A stretch of DNA of 64,000 nucleotides from Deltaproteobacteria bacterium RIFOXYD12_FULL_56_24. Lineage in GTDB: Bacteria; Desulfobacterota; Desulfobulbia; Desulfobulbales; Desulfurivibrionaceae. The notes under the pieces were generated by a model that did not search any database, was not told where the DNA came from, and saw only the letters and a list, made by a program, of their open reading frames with translations. Location: NCBI GenBank assembly GCA_001799285.1, contig MGTD01000007.1, positions 62,001 to 126,000 on the forward strand, written 5' to 3'. The translations under genes and the position numbers were made by a program. This document shows positions 9,712 to 19,970 of this stretch, piece by piece (within the stretch, counting starts at the first letter, position 1; each line of letters starts with the position of its first letter).

Positions 9712-10320
9712 GTGCTACTTGAGATCAATCCGAACAACCCACAGCCCCGCTTGATCCAACAGGCGGCGGATGCCATGCGCAAAGGGGCGGTGATCTGCTA
9801 TCCCACCGACACCGTCTACGGCATCGGCTGCGACATGTTCAACCAGAAGGCAATCAAGCGGATCCATCAAATAAAAAAGAGGCCGATACACCAGCCTTTC
9901 AGCTTCATGTGCTCAAGCCTCAAAAACGTCAGCACCTATTGCCATGTTGCCAACACAAGCTACAGGATCATGAAAAAAGATCTGCCCGGACCCTACACCT
10001 TTATCCTGCAGGCGACAAAGCTGGTGCCCAAAGTCATGCTCAGCCGGCAGAAAACCGTGGGGATCAGGGTGCCGGACAACGCCATCTGCCTGGCGCTGAT
10101 CGAAGCCCTTGGTAATCCGATGCTCAACACCAGCGCCATCCAGAACCCGGATGATCCGCCCATGAGCGAGGCCTTTGAAATCGAAGCGCAGTTCGGTCGC
10201 CTGGTGGACATCATCATTGACGGCGGCACGGTCTACCCGGAACCGTCATCCGTAGTCTCGCTCATCGGTGAGACCCCGGAAGTGCTGCGTCTGGGGAAGG
10301 GCAACACCCTTCATTTCTGA
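9712..10320 (+). CDS. YciO/YrdC/Sua5 family threonylcarbamoyl-AMP synthase-like protein
   Basis: AVICYPTDTVYGIGCDMFNQKAIKRIHQIKKRP. Confidence 0.88.
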   Translation: MLLEINPNNPQPRLIQQAADAMRKGAVICYPTDTVYGIGCDMFNQKAIKRIHQIKKRPIHQPFSFMCSSLKNVSTYCHVANTSYRIMKKDLPGPYTFILQATKLVPKVMLSRQKTVGIRVPDNAICLALIEALGNPMLNTSAIQNPDDPPMSEAFEIEAQFGRLVDIIIDGGTVYPEPSSVVSLIGETPEVLRLGKGNTLHF

Positions 10321-10353
10321 GCAGGGAGAACAATCACAAAGGCCTTACCCCGG

Positions 10354-10641
10354 CTACTTCCCGTTCTGGATCAGAGCGTCTTTCAACGATTTGCTCATGG
10401 TGAAATGCAAATTTTTGCGGGAGGTAATCTTCATGACCTTGCCGGTCCTGGGGTTTTTGGTTGTCCGCGCCTTGCGCTGACGCACAGAAAAGCTGCCAAA
10501 GCCACGGATTTCGACCCGCCGATTCTCGGCCAGGGCTTCAATTATAGTTTCCAGCATGATATCAACGGCCTGACTCACATCTTTTTTCAGATATGCGCCC
10601 ATTTCCTCGGCCACTGCATTTACCAAATCCCGTTTCAACAT
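10354..10641 (-). CDS. Integration host factor / HU family protein (IHF subunit)
   Basis: 95 aa HU/IHF fold, RRVEIRGFGSFSVRQRKARTTKNPRTG; downstream of rpsA and sppA as often seen for ihfB. Confidence 0.88.
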   Translation of the reverse strand: MLKRDLVNAVAEEMGAYLKKDVSQAVDIMLETIIEALAENRRVEIRGFGSFSVRQRKARTTKNPRTGKVMKITSRKNLHFTMSKSLKDALIQNGK

Positions 10642-10655
10642 CGTTTAATATACTC

Positions 10656-11576
10656 CTATCGCAAAGTCCCTGTCCATTCATAGGCCAGCATCGGACCGGA
10701 TAATCCTGTTTGCTGTAACAACGATTCACTTTTATTACCGGTAATCAGCCGCAGAAAGGAAAAATCTTTTTCCCGGGGATAGATAAGTTCCGGCATCTTT
10801 TCGCTCTTAATTCCGGCCAGGTCTGCAGCCAGCATGACCGCATCGCTGAAATTGCCCAACTGATCAACCAGGCCGTACTCCTTGGCCTGCTGTCCGGAAA
10901 AAATGCGGCCATCGGCAATCTTTCTTACCTCAGCCACGGGCAAAGACCGACTTTCGGCAACCGCCTGGACAAACTGACCCTGGACATTATCGATCATGCC
11001 CTGGAGCATCTGCCGCTCTTCGTCAGTCATGGGCCGTGATGAAGAACCGATATCCTTCATCCTGCCGCTCTTGACCACCTCGCTCTTGTAGCCGATCTTG
11101 CCAAATAACCCTTCAAGATTGACAAACTTGAGAATAACTCCCATACTGCCGGTCAGGGTGCCGGGGTTGGCAACAATCTTGCTGGCGCCCAGGGAAACAT
11201 ACAAGCCGCCCGAAGCCGCCACCGAACCCATGGAGACGACCACCGGCTTGAGCGCACTGGTCCGCCGGACCTCGTCATAAATCTCCTGGGAGGCGCCCAC
11301 CGCCCCGCCAGGGCTGTCAATTCTAAGAACAATCCCCTTTATTTTAGGCTCTTCCCGAAAAGCCACCAGATTCTCGATGGTCTCCTCGGCTTCGAGGATA
11401 ACGCCCTTGACCTCGATAACCCCGATTCCTTCCTTCGAAAAAAGCTCCGACTTGGAAGGACCGGTGAGGCTGGTAACAAAAAAGGTTATCCCGCCCCAGA
11501 AAAACAGCATGATAGCCCCCAGGACCAATAATCCCGTAAAGACCGGATGCTTGTGGCGGAATAACCCTTGTGACAT
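10656..11576 (-). CDS. sppA: Signal peptide peptidase SppA
   Basis: IKGIVLRIDSPGGAVGASQEIYDEV, VVSMGSVAASGGLYVS; N-terminal TM. Confidence 0.92.
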   Translation of the reverse strand: MSQGLFRHKHPVFTGLLVLGAIMLFFWGGITFFVTSLTGPSKSELFSKEGIGVIEVKGVILEAEETIENLVAFREEPKIKGIVLRIDSPGGAVGASQEIYDEVRRTSALKPVVVSMGSVAASGGLYVSLGASKIVANPGTLTGSMGVILKFVNLEGLFGKIGYKSEVVKSGRMKDIGSSSRPMTDEERQMLQGMIDNVQGQFVQAVAESRSLPVAEVRKIADGRIFSGQQAKEYGLVDQLGNFSDAVMLAADLAGIKSEKMPELIYPREKDFSFLRLITGNKSESLLQQTGLSGPMLAYEWTGTLR

Positions 11577-11676
11577 GACAAACCCGGAATGAAAATTTAG
11601 GAGCCATTACGAAACATCCTGACCACTCCGCAACAGCTCCATATTGTCCACCTTTAAAACAACGACTTCGGCTTGA

Positions 11677-13395
11677 TTACTCCTGGGCCTTGTTCTCCAT
11701 CTCTTCCTTCATGAGATCGCCAATGGTGGACGGGCCACTCTTGGCCTGCTTCTGCTTGTACTCCTCGTAGGAGCCCTGGCCGGAATCATCGGTCAGTGCC
11801 TTAATGGAGAGGCCGATCTTACGGTCCTTGGCGGAAACATTGATCACCTTGGCTTCCACGGTATCGCCGGCATTGTACAAGCCAACCGGAGTGGCAACCT
11901 TGTCCTTGCTGATCTCGGAAACATGAATCAACCCTTCGATGCCATCTTCCACTTCCACAAAGATACCGAACTCGGTGACATTGGTGATCTTGCCCTGCAC
12001 GGTGGTGCCCACCGCATATTTTTCGATGGCTGCCTGCCAGGGATCCGGCTCCAGCTGCTTGACGCCAAGAGAGAACCGCTCGTTCTCGCGGTCGATCTTG
12101 AGCACCACGGCCTGGATGGTTTCACCCTTGGCGTATTTCTCGGAAGGATGCTTGATCCGCTCGGTCCAGGAGAGGTCGGAAACATGGATCAACCCGTCGA
12201 TTCCTTCCTCGATGCCGATGAAGACGCCGAAGTCGGTGATGTTCTTGATCTTGCCCTCGATGATGGAGCCCACCGGATAATTCTCGCTGACCAGATCCCA
12301 AGGGTTGGGCTGCAACTGCTTCATGCCGAGAGAGATCCGCTTGGCGTCCACGTCGATGTTGAGGATAACCACCTCGGCCGCCTCGCCAACCCCGACAATC
12401 TTGGACGGATGCCGGGTCTTCTTGGACCAGGACATCTCGGAGACATGGATCAAACCTTCCACACCCTCTTCCAGTTCGGCGAACACCCCGTAGTCGGTGA
12501 TGGAAACCACCTTGCCCATGGCCTTGGCGCCGATGGGGTAGCGCTCCTGCACGGTGGACCAGGGATCTTCCTTGAGCTGCTTGACGCCGAGGGAAACCTT
12601 GTCGTTCTCGCGATCGTACTTGAGGATCTTGACCTGCACATCCTCGCCCACCTTGAACAGCTTGGAGGGATGGGAAACCCGGCCCCAGGAGAGATCGGTG
12701 ATGTGGCAAAGACCGTCCATGCCGCCCAGGTCGATGAATACCCCGTAATCGGTGATATTAGTAATGGTGCCGGTGACCACCTGGCCTTCCACCAGGTTGG
12801 ACTGCATATCTTCCCGCAGCTTCTTGCGCTCGTCCTCGAGGATGGCGCGGCGGGAGATCACCACATTGTTGCGCTTGCGGTTATATTTGAGAACCTTGAA
12901 CTCAAAGGTCTGGCCGATGAGGCTGTCCAGATCCTTGACCGGTCTAAGGTCGATCTGCGAGTAGGGCAGGAAGGCCGGCACGCCGATATCGACGGAAAGG
13001 CCGCCCTTGACCCGGTTGTCGATCCGACCCGAGATGGTGCCGTCCTCTTCCTGGATCTTGGCTATGTCTTCCCAAACCTTGATGCCGATGGCCTTTTCGC
13101 GCGAAAGCTTGAGACCGCCGTCGATCTCCCGTTTCTCCACGAAGACGTCAAAGACGTCGCCAACCTTGACCTCGATCTCGCCATTCTCATTTTTGAATTC
13201 GGAACAGTGAATCTCACTTTCCGACTTGTCGCCGATGTCCACCACGACAAAGTCGTTGACCAGGGCGATAACGGTGCCGAGCACGACTTCACCCACCTCC
13301 GCTACCTTCTGGCTTGCCTCAAAAAGCTGAGCAAAGCTCATTTCCCCTGCATTTACATCTAAATCCGTTGTGGTTGCTGTTGTGCTTGTTGCCAT
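11677..13395 (-). CDS. rpsA: 30S ribosomal protein S1
   Basis: Six S1 domains; start MATSTTATTTDLDVNAGEMSF with upstream RBS; the longer ORF to 13542 is probably not used. Confidence 0.95.
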   Translation of the reverse strand: MATSTTATTTDLDVNAGEMSFAQLFEASQKVAEVGEVVLGTVIALVNDFVVVDIGDKSESEIHCSEFKNENGEIEVKVGDVFDVFVEKREIDGGLKLSREKAIGIKVWEDIAKIQEEDGTISGRIDNRVKGGLSVDIGVPAFLPYSQIDLRPVKDLDSLIGQTFEFKVLKYNRKRNNVVISRRAILEDERKKLREDMQSNLVEGQVVTGTITNITDYGVFIDLGGMDGLCHITDLSWGRVSHPSKLFKVGEDVQVKILKYDRENDKVSLGVKQLKEDPWSTVQERYPIGAKAMGKVVSITDYGVFAELEEGVEGLIHVSEMSWSKKTRHPSKIVGVGEAAEVVILNIDVDAKRISLGMKQLQPNPWDLVSENYPVGSIIEGKIKNITDFGVFIGIEEGIDGLIHVSDLSWTERIKHPSEKYAKGETIQAVVLKIDRENERFSLGVKQLEPDPWQAAIEKYAVGTTVQGKITNVTEFGIFVEVEDGIEGLIHVSEISKDKVATPVGLYNAGDTVEAKVINVSAKDRKIGLSIKALTDDSGQGSYEEYKQKQAKSGPSTIGDLMKEEMENKAQE

Positions 13396-13666
13396 GGAAA
13401 CAATCCTCCTTTGATAGATCGAGCTTATATACCAGAGAATATGGGCAAATACAAACTTTTTATCTGCTTCGGACGAATCAGGAATGCGAGGAAAAACGAG
13501 GGGGGTCCCTGTCGCGAAACGCATCATAACTATCAGAAACAACAGAGCAAATAAAGAAGGGAATAAGGCTGCGGCTGGGTATGGAGAGAGAATATTATCG
13601 GTTGACAGTATTTTTTTGGTTTTTCAAAGGCCCGTGCGGGAGGGTAATTCTTCAAACCAGGCAAGG

Positions 13667-13811
13667 GTAAGCGGTCACAGGGTGCCGCAACCTGCGGCAC
13701 CCTGTGACCGCTTATAGCTGAGCTTGGCAGCTCGTAACTTATGCCGGCACTGCTGGATAGTTACGGTTTGGGTTGTTTTTGTTCGTTTCCGGCCTTGAGC
13801 TGGATAGTTAC
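13667..13811 (+). mobile_element. Chimeric A/B element remnant
   Basis: A-type hairpin GTAAGCGGTCACAGGGTGCCGCAACCTGCGGCACCCTGTGACCGCTTAT fused to the B-type tail ...CTGCTGGATAGTTACGGTTTGGGTTG...GAGCTGGATAGTTAC; no matching TSD. Confidence 0.8.
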
Positions 13812-14306
13812 CGATGAGTTTTCATTCTCGACGTGAGTCCGTTCAGCGGCAAAATAGTCACTGAGAATCCCGGCATGGTCAAAGGCCAGCACCGGCAGCG
13901 ATTCTTCGGTAAATATCGCGACCTCACCCGCATCATCGCCGGCCACTGGCGTTCCTTCCGCTGTGGCAAGAAAAACCGTGCTTATCGTATGCTGCCGGGG
14001 GTCGCGATCCGGTGCGGAATAGGTGTGAAACTGCCGACCAAGCCTGATCGAAAGCCCGGTTTCCTCGCACGCTTCCCGCACCGCCGCCTGCTCCAGCGAC
14101 TCCCCATAATCCACAAAGCCACCGGGCAGAGCCCAGGCAAGCGGCGGATTTTTCCGCTTCACCAGGACAACACCGGAGCCAAGGGTAATAATGATATCCA
14201 CCGTCGGCGCCGGATTTCTATGGGCAGGAATCGCCTGAACGCAGGCAGGGCATTGTACGCGGTCACAGGGCACTCCCCCGGAATCGGTTACGGGGCATTG
14301 CTTCAC
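13761..14306 (-). CDS. NUDIX hydrolase with element-derived N-terminal insertion and C-terminal tail
   Basis: NUDIX box [37 protein letters not shown]. Insertion [15 protein letters not shown] near the N-terminus; tail [16 protein letters not shown]. Confidence 0.88.
   Translation of the reverse strand: MKQCPVTDSGGVPCDRVQCPACVQAIPAHRNPAPTVDIIITLGSGVVLVKRKNPPLAWALPGGFVDYGESLEQAAVREACEETGLSIRLGRQFHTYSAPDRDPRQHTISTVFLATAEGTPVAGDDAGEVAIFTEESLPVLAFDHAGILSDYFAAERTHVENENSSVTIQLKAGNEQKQPKP
14255..14291 (-). mobile_element. Minimal 37-bp A-type element
   Basis: gtacgcggtcacagggcactcccccggaatcggttac; TSD agggcatt (14247-14254) / ggggcatt (14292-14299), 7/8; in frame within the NUDIX CDS. Confidence 0.78.
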
Positions 14307-14899
14307 CAGGCGTCCTCCCCGAGCGGCGGCCCATCACACAGGGCGTGAATAGAGCGCCAGCTCTCCACCTCGGGCAGATCATGCTTGCCCTGGTTCCAGG
14401 GCTGGCGGTAGACAATGGGCTGGATGCCCTCCTCCCGGGCGAGCTGCAGGCAGGTCTGGACCCGGTCATCCACAAAAAAGGCCAGCCCCATTCCCTTGAT
14501 AAAGTCGGCCTTGTTGTCGTGTTCGCCGGTGGCCACCAGCCGCACCCGGCCATAGACCTGCGGACCCAGTTCGTTTTTCAGCCAACGGGCGATGGGCTTT
14601 TTTTGCGGGCGGGCTGTAATGAAGGTGAGGGGGCCATGCTCGGCAAAGCCGGTCAACACCTGACGGGCGTGACTCATAAGCCGCAGGCCGCAGGCCATGG
14701 GCTCTTCCAGCAGCCGGCCAAAAATTTCCGCCACCATGACCGGGTCAAGGTCCAGACAATCCTCCACCTGAAACTCGGTGATCTCCTCCGGACGCAACCT
14801 GGCCCCGTATCCGGTCCAGGCCAGGCGGATAAAGGCCTCCATGGTATCGGCGACCACGCCGTCTATGTCAAAGCCGATGCGGCTTGGGTGAATAGGCAT
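14303..14899 (-). CDS. HAD-superfamily hydrolase-like protein
   Basis: [16 protein letters not shown] ... [12 protein letters not shown] ... [13 protein letters not shown]; start taken at [10 protein letters not shown]. Confidence 0.7.
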   Translation of the reverse strand: MPIHPSRIGFDIDGVVADTMEAFIRLAWTGYGARLRPEEITEFQVEDCLDLDPVMVAEIFGRLLEEPMACGLRLMSHARQVLTGFAEHGPLTFITARPQKKPIARWLKNELGPQVYGRVRLVATGEHDNKADFIKGMGLAFFVDDRVQTCLQLAREEGIQPIVYRQPWNQGKHDLPEVESWRSIHALCDGPPLGEDAW

Positions 14900-15200
14900 A
14901 GTGCAGCATTCCCTGATCAGTATATATATGTTGCAAAAAAGAATAAAAATCGGGTACATCTTCCCGCCACAGCGCAGCTATTTTAAAATAGTTTAACCCA
15001 GAACCCGGCAAAAAAGACCAAAAATCTTCTCCCCCCAAGCGGAAACCCGCCTTCTGGCCTGGCAGGTTTGTGGACTTTTTGCATGTGCATCACGGGACAA
15101 GTGACTCTTCCTTGTTTTACGAGCCAGTCAGTTTTCTTGACAAAAAAAACTAAAAAAAGCATAGTTGCTAATTCGTCCTTAGCAGTTGTTCGAACATACC

Positions 15201-15360
15201 CGTAATATTGAAAAGATCGTGACGGTTTAGGGATCGTAACGAAATGGTTACAGTCAGGGTTGTTTTGTAACGACCCATAAGCCCATCGTGCAAAAATAAC
15301 TGTAATATTGAAATTGCCGTGACCGGCATAAAGGGCTGTAACGAAACAAGTTGCAGCCCA
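15201..15360. repeat. Two diverged direct repeats upstream of the nitronate monooxygenase gene
   Basis: GTAATATTGAAAAGATCGTGACGG...GGATCGTAACGAAATGGTTACAG and GTAATATTGAAATTGCCGTGACCG...GGCTGTAACGAAACAAGTTGCAG. Confidence 0.55.
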
Positions 15361-15387
15361 TGAATTTAAACGGAGCACCAGACTTTC

Positions 15388-16365
15388 ATGAAGCTACCCC
15401 CCCTTACCATCGGCAAGTTCACCGCCCCGGTTCCCCTTGTTCAAGGAGGCATGTCCATCCGCGTCTCCACTTCGGCCCTGGCCATTCCCGTGGCTGAGTG
15501 CGGCGGCATCGGCACCATCGGCGGCTCGGCCATTCCCCTGGAAGAGCTCCAGGCCGATATCCGCAAGGCCAAGGCGGCAACCAGAGGAATCATTGCGGTG
15601 AACATCATGTTCGCCATGAAGAATTTCTACAGTCTGGTCCAGGGTTCCATCGAAGCCGGAGTGGACATGATCGTCACCGGCGCCGGTTTTTCCCGGGATA
15701 TCTTCAAGATCGGCAAGGAGACCAACACCCCAATCGTCTCCATCGTTTCCTCGCCCTCCTTTGCCATGCTCGCCGAGAAACTGGGTGCTTCGGCCATCGT
15801 AGTCGAGGCCAAGGAGGCGGGCGGCCATCTGGGCACCAACGTGGCACTGCGCGAGCTTTTTCCCGAGATCCGCAAGGTGGTCAAGAAGGTGCCCCTGATC
15901 GCGGCCGGCGGCATCACCAACGGCTATGAAATGGCGGAGATGATGGACAAGCACGGGGCGGACGGCATCCAGATCGCTACCCGTTTTGTCCTCACCAAGG
16001 AATGTTCGGTTGCGGAAAGCTTCAAGCAGGCCATGCTCCAGGCCTGCCAGGAAGACATCTCTCTGATCAAGTCCCCGGTGGGGTTGCCGGGCCGGGCCAT
16101 CAAGACCCCTTTTGTCAAGCAGCTGCTGAACAATGCCGACCTCAAGGCCAAGGAATGCAAATACAAATGCCTGAAAAAATGCGACCATGTTTACTGCATC
16201 AGCGACCGGCTCACCGCTGCCTGCGAGGGCAACATGGAGGATGGCCTGGTCTTTTCCGGGGAAAATGTCTTTAAAATCAAGGAAATCCTCACTGTTCGCG
16301 AGGTTTTCGACCAGTTTATTTCCCAAGCCGAATCCATGTACAAAGAACCTACGGCGACATATTAA
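15388..16365 (+). CDS. Nitronate monooxygenase / 2-nitropropane dioxygenase family protein
   Basis: FTAPVPLVQGGMSIRVSTSALA, EAGGHLGTN, PLIAAGGITNGYEMAEMMDKHGADGIQIATRF. Confidence 0.9.
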   Translation: MKLPPLTIGKFTAPVPLVQGGMSIRVSTSALAIPVAECGGIGTIGGSAIPLEELQADIRKAKAATRGIIAVNIMFAMKNFYSLVQGSIEAGVDMIVTGAGFSRDIFKIGKETNTPIVSIVSSPSFAMLAEKLGASAIVVEAKEAGGHLGTNVALRELFPEIRKVVKKVPLIAAGGITNGYEMAEMMDKHGADGIQIATRFVLTKECSVAESFKQAMLQACQEDISLIKSPVGLPGRAIKTPFVKQLLNNADLKAKECKYKCLKKCDHVYCISDRLTAACEGNMEDGLVFSGENVFKIKEILTVREVFDQFISQAESMYKEPTATY

Positions 16366-16406
16366 GCAGGAGCCCCCACCCTTTGCCCTCCCGCCCGGAA
16401 AACCTC

Positions 16407-17744
16407 ATGGACCCATCCGCTGACCTGCCGGAGCCCCTCATCATTCCGCGGGCCGAACATCCCATCTCCCGCAAGGATATCGACCGCGAGGCCCTGAAGG
16501 TGATGCACCGGCTCCGCGATGCGGGCTTTTCCGCCTACCTGGTGGGCGGCGCGGTCCGCGATCTCTACCTAGGTAAAACCCCTAAGGATTTCGACATCAG
16601 CACCAATGCCAGACCCGGACAGTTGCGTACCCTTTTTCGCAACAGCCGGATCATCGGGCGCCGCTTTCGGCTGGTGCAGGTCTTTTTCTTCGGCGGCAAG
16701 ATAGTCGAGGTCTCCACCCTGCGCTGCCGCAGCGAGTTTGAAGAAGGCGACCGAGAAGAGGACGAGGTGCTGGCCCACAACAACACCTTCGGCTCCGAAG
16801 CGGAGGACGCCTTCCGGCGGGATCTCACCATCAACGCCCTGTTCTATGAAATAGAAAACTTTACCATCATTGACTACGCTGGCGGGGTGGCCGACCTCAA
16901 CAACCGGATCGTCCGCATGGTCGGGGAAGCGGATCGGAGGATCGTTCGGGATCCCGTTCGGATGATGCGGGCCATTCGCCATGCGGCCAGAAGCGGGTTC
17001 ACCATTGAAGCGCGCACCTGGCAGGCCATTATCGCCAACCTGGACACCCTGCGCCTCTGCCCTGATTCCCGGGTCAGGGACGAATTCTTCAAAGACCTGC
17101 ACAGTGGCGCCTGCGCCCCCTGGTGTCGGCTGGCCGTGACCAGCGGTTTGTTCTTTATCCTGCTGCCCTGCTATGATGGGATCGTCAGCCGGGGGCCGGA
17201 TGAACCCTCGGAGCAAAGCCGCCTTCTCTTCGCTCTCTGCCAGGTGATTGACCGTTTGCATGCCGACGGCACCCCCCTGCCGGAGCATCTTCTGCTCGCG
17301 GTTCTGCTGCTGCCCTGGGCCCAGGCGCGCTTCAATTTTGCGACTCTGCCGGCCGAAGGCCGGGAGGGCTTTGCCCGCACCCTGCGCACGGAGGTTGATT
17401 CCCATCTGGAGCATCTCAATGTAAAACGGGCCTCCAAGGAAGAGATCACCTTGCTGCTGGCAAATTTCCCGGTCTTTGCCCGACACGGCGCCGAACAGAG
17501 CTGGCCGGCCTGGCTGAAACGCAAAAGTTATTTTTCCGATGGTCTGCTGTTTCTTCAGCTTTATCAGGAAGCCCTTGGCGGCGCGCCTGCCAACCACCTG
17601 GCGGGGCAGCCGGATCCCTTGCCTTCCTCACCTTACGTCCCCAAGAGCCCCAGGCCCAGAACCGGGAAATCCCGGCCAGCAAGGCCGGAAAGCCGCACCC
17701 CGGCGTTTTCCGGCAAGAAGGGCGGCATCTTCGGCCTCAAATAG
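16407..17744 (+). CDS. pcnB: Poly(A) polymerase / tRNA nucleotidyltransferase family
   Basis: FSAYLVGGAVRDLYLGKTPKDFDISTNARPGQLRTLFRNSRIIGRRFRLVQV; basic C-terminus. Start may be 16383. Confidence 0.9.
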   Translation: MDPSADLPEPLIIPRAEHPISRKDIDREALKVMHRLRDAGFSAYLVGGAVRDLYLGKTPKDFDISTNARPGQLRTLFRNSRIIGRRFRLVQVFFFGGKIVEVSTLRCRSEFEEGDREEDEVLAHNNTFGSEAEDAFRRDLTINALFYEIENFTIIDYAGGVADLNNRIVRMVGEADRRIVRDPVRMMRAIRHAARSGFTIEARTWQAIIANLDTLRLCPDSRVRDEFFKDLHSGACAPWCRLAVTSGLFFILLPCYDGIVSRGPDEPSEQSRLLFALCQVIDRLHADGTPLPEHLLLAVLLLPWAQARFNFATLPAEGREGFARTLRTEVDSHLEHLNVKRASKEEITLLLANFPVFARHGAEQSWPAWLKRKSYFSDGLLFLQLYQEALGGAPANHLAGQPDPLPSSPYVPKSPRPRTGKSRPARPESRTPAFSGKKGGIFGLK

Positions 17745-17808
17745 GGCAGGGTATCTGCTGCCGCTGTTTAGTTTTTTTTAGCCGTTCTTTTTCCCAAGGC
17801 TACTACTT

Positions 17809-18729
17809 ATGGACCAGCCGCTCGACATCACCGACCTCCAGGCCCTGCCCCTGGCCGAACTCATGCGGCAGGCCCTGGCGACCAAACTTGCCCACCGGGG
17901 GACCGCCTTTTCCCTGTGCAGCATCATCAACGCCAAATCCGGCCGCTGCAGCGAAGACTGCCATTTTTGCGCGCAATCAGCCCATTACCAAACAGAAGCG
18001 CCGGTTTATCCCCTGCTGGACAAAGCCCGGATTCTCGCCGCCGCCCATGAAGCCCTAAAAAACGGGGCGAGCCGTTTTTCCCTGGTAACCAGCGGCCGGG
18101 GACTGGCAAGCGATGATCTACTCCAGGTGCTGAAAATCATCCGCGCCATCCGGGAGGAGGTGGGGATCAAGGTCTGCGCCTCCCTAGGCATTCTGGGCGA
18201 GGCCGAATTAGGCCGGCTCAAGGAGGCTGGTCTTTCCCGCTACCACCATAATCTGGAAACCTCCCGGGAGTTTTTCCCGCGGATCTGCACCACCCACAGC
18301 TTTGCCGACCGGGTTGCCACCATCAAGGCGGCCCAGGCGGTCGGTCTTGAGGTCTGCAGCGGCGGGATCTTCGGCCTGGGAGAATCCGAGGCCGACCGCT
18401 TGTCCATGGCCATGAGCCTTGTCGAATACGGGATCGATTCCGTGCCCCTCAATATTCTCATCCCCCTGGCCGGCACGCCCTGCGCAGGATTTCCCCCCCT
18501 GGGCATCACGGAAATCCTTCGAGCCATCGCCCTCTACCGCTTGATTCTGCCCCAGGCCGCCATCCGCCTGGCCGCCGGTCGCGAGTCCGCCCTGGCCGAT
18601 TTTTTAAGCTCCGCCTTCATGGGCGGCGCCGACGGCATGATGATCGGCGGCTATCTCACCCAGCGGGGCCGCTCCCCGAAGGCAGACCTTCAATTCGCCG
18701 AAAAGATCAGAGAGTTATGGTCGATCTGA
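17809..18729 (+). CDS. bioB: Biotin synthase
   Basis: Radical SAM CSEDCHFCAQS motif, YHHNLETSREFF. Confidence 0.96.
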   Translation: MDQPLDITDLQALPLAELMRQALATKLAHRGTAFSLCSIINAKSGRCSEDCHFCAQSAHYQTEAPVYPLLDKARILAAAHEALKNGASRFSLVTSGRGLASDDLLQVLKIIRAIREEVGIKVCASLGILGEAELGRLKEAGLSRYHHNLETSREFFPRICTTHSFADRVATIKAAQAVGLEVCSGGIFGLGESEADRLSMAMSLVEYGIDSVPLNILIPLAGTPCAGFPPLGITEILRAIALYRLILPQAAIRLAAGRESALADFLSSAFMGGADGMMIGGYLTQRGRSPKADLQFAEKIRELWSI

Positions 18730-19877
18730 AGGCTTGGCTTAGCCAGCAGCGAGAAAAAGGGGAACTCCGCCGCCTGCGCCCGGTGATTCGCCGGAGAAAC
18801 GGGAGGATCATCCTGGCCGGAGACGATGCGCGGGAACTGATCGACTTTTCCTCCAATGACTACCTGGCTCTGGCCGAACATCCGGCCCTGATTGAAGCGG
18901 CCCAGGAAGCCCTGCAACGGTTTGGCACCGGATCAGGCGCCTCCCGCCTGATGAGCGGCGATCTCGCAGTACACCATGAACTGGAAGAAGCCGTGGCCGG
19001 CCTCAAGGGCAAAGAAGCGGCCCTCACCTTCGGCTCCGGCTACATGGCCAACGCCGGCATCATCCCCGCCCTGGCCGCCCGCCACGACCTGATCTTCAGC
19101 GACCGCCTGAACCATGCCAGCATCCACGACGGCTGCCGTCTCTCCGGCGCCCGTCTGGTACGCTTCCGGCACAACGACCTCAATCATCTCGAAGAGCTGC
19201 TCAAGGAAAAACGGGGGACCGGCACGGCGTTGATCGTGGTGGAATCCATCTACAGCATGGACGGAGACCGCTGTCCGCTGCGCGAACTGGTGACGCTCAA
19301 AGAGCGGTTCGGCTGCCTGCTCATGGTGGACGAGGCCCATGCCACCGGGGTTTTCGGCGCAAAGGGCGGCGGGGTTATCGAAGAAGACGGGGTGAGCAGC
19401 GGGGTGGATCTGGCCATGGGCACCTTCGGCAAGGCCCTGGGCAGTTATGGCGCTTATGTGGCAGGCAACAGGGAGTTGATCGACTATCTGGTCAACCGGG
19501 CCAGGAGCTTTATCTTTTCCACCGCCTTGCCGCCTGCGGTTGCCGCCGCCTCCCTGGCCGCAGTGCGCCTTATCCGGCAGGAGCCAAAGCTGCGCCATGA
19601 ACTGCATGAAAAAATTGGTTATTTCAAGGGGCTGCTGCGCACCGGGGGCTACAGTGCGGACCTTGGCTCGTCACAGATCATCCCAATCCTCCTCGGCGAA
19701 AGCGGCGCCGCGCTGGACAAAGCAGAACTGCTGAGAAAGCTGGGGCTCTTCGTCACAGCCGTCCGACCGCCCACCGTACCGGAAGGCACAGCGCGGCTCA
19801 GATTATCCATAACCCGCCATCACAGCCCAACGGATCTCTCCCAGGCAGTCACAGCGCTGCTGGAGATTATGGACTAG
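18717..19877 (+). CDS. bioF: 8-amino-7-oxononanoate synthase
   Basis: IDFSSNDYLALAEHPALIEAAQEAL..GTGSGASRLMSG; overlaps bioB by 13 bp. Confidence 0.94.
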   Translation: MVDLKAWLSQQREKGELRRLRPVIRRRNGRIILAGDDARELIDFSSNDYLALAEHPALIEAAQEALQRFGTGSGASRLMSGDLAVHHELEEAVAGLKGKEAALTFGSGYMANAGIIPALAARHDLIFSDRLNHASIHDGCRLSGARLVRFRHNDLNHLEELLKEKRGTGTALIVVESIYSMDGDRCPLRELVTLKERFGCLLMVDEAHATGVFGAKGGGVIEEDGVSSGVDLAMGTFGKALGSYGAYVAGNRELIDYLVNRARSFIFSTALPPAVAAASLAAVRLIRQEPKLRHELHEKIGYFKGLLRTGGYSADLGSSQIIPILLGESGAALDKAELLRKLGLFVTAVRPPTVPEGTARLRLSITRHHSPTDLSQAVTALLEIMD

Positions 19878-19970
19878 CGTTTTGCGGGGTAACCAAGGGG
19901 GAAGTGGAAAAACGAGGGGAGAGGAAATTTCCGGGCTGGGGAAAACCCAGCCCGGAAATGAAACAACAAT

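Noticed and set aside
9504-9782. 92-aa minus-strand ORF ending [15 protein letters not shown]
   Set aside because: Overlaps the YciO-like gene and the 207-bp element; the element supplies its C-terminus, and there is no independent evidence of coding.
11923-13362. 479-aa ORF antisense to rpsA
   Set aside because: Shadow ORF from high-GC codon bias opposite a clear S1 protein; no recognisable domain.
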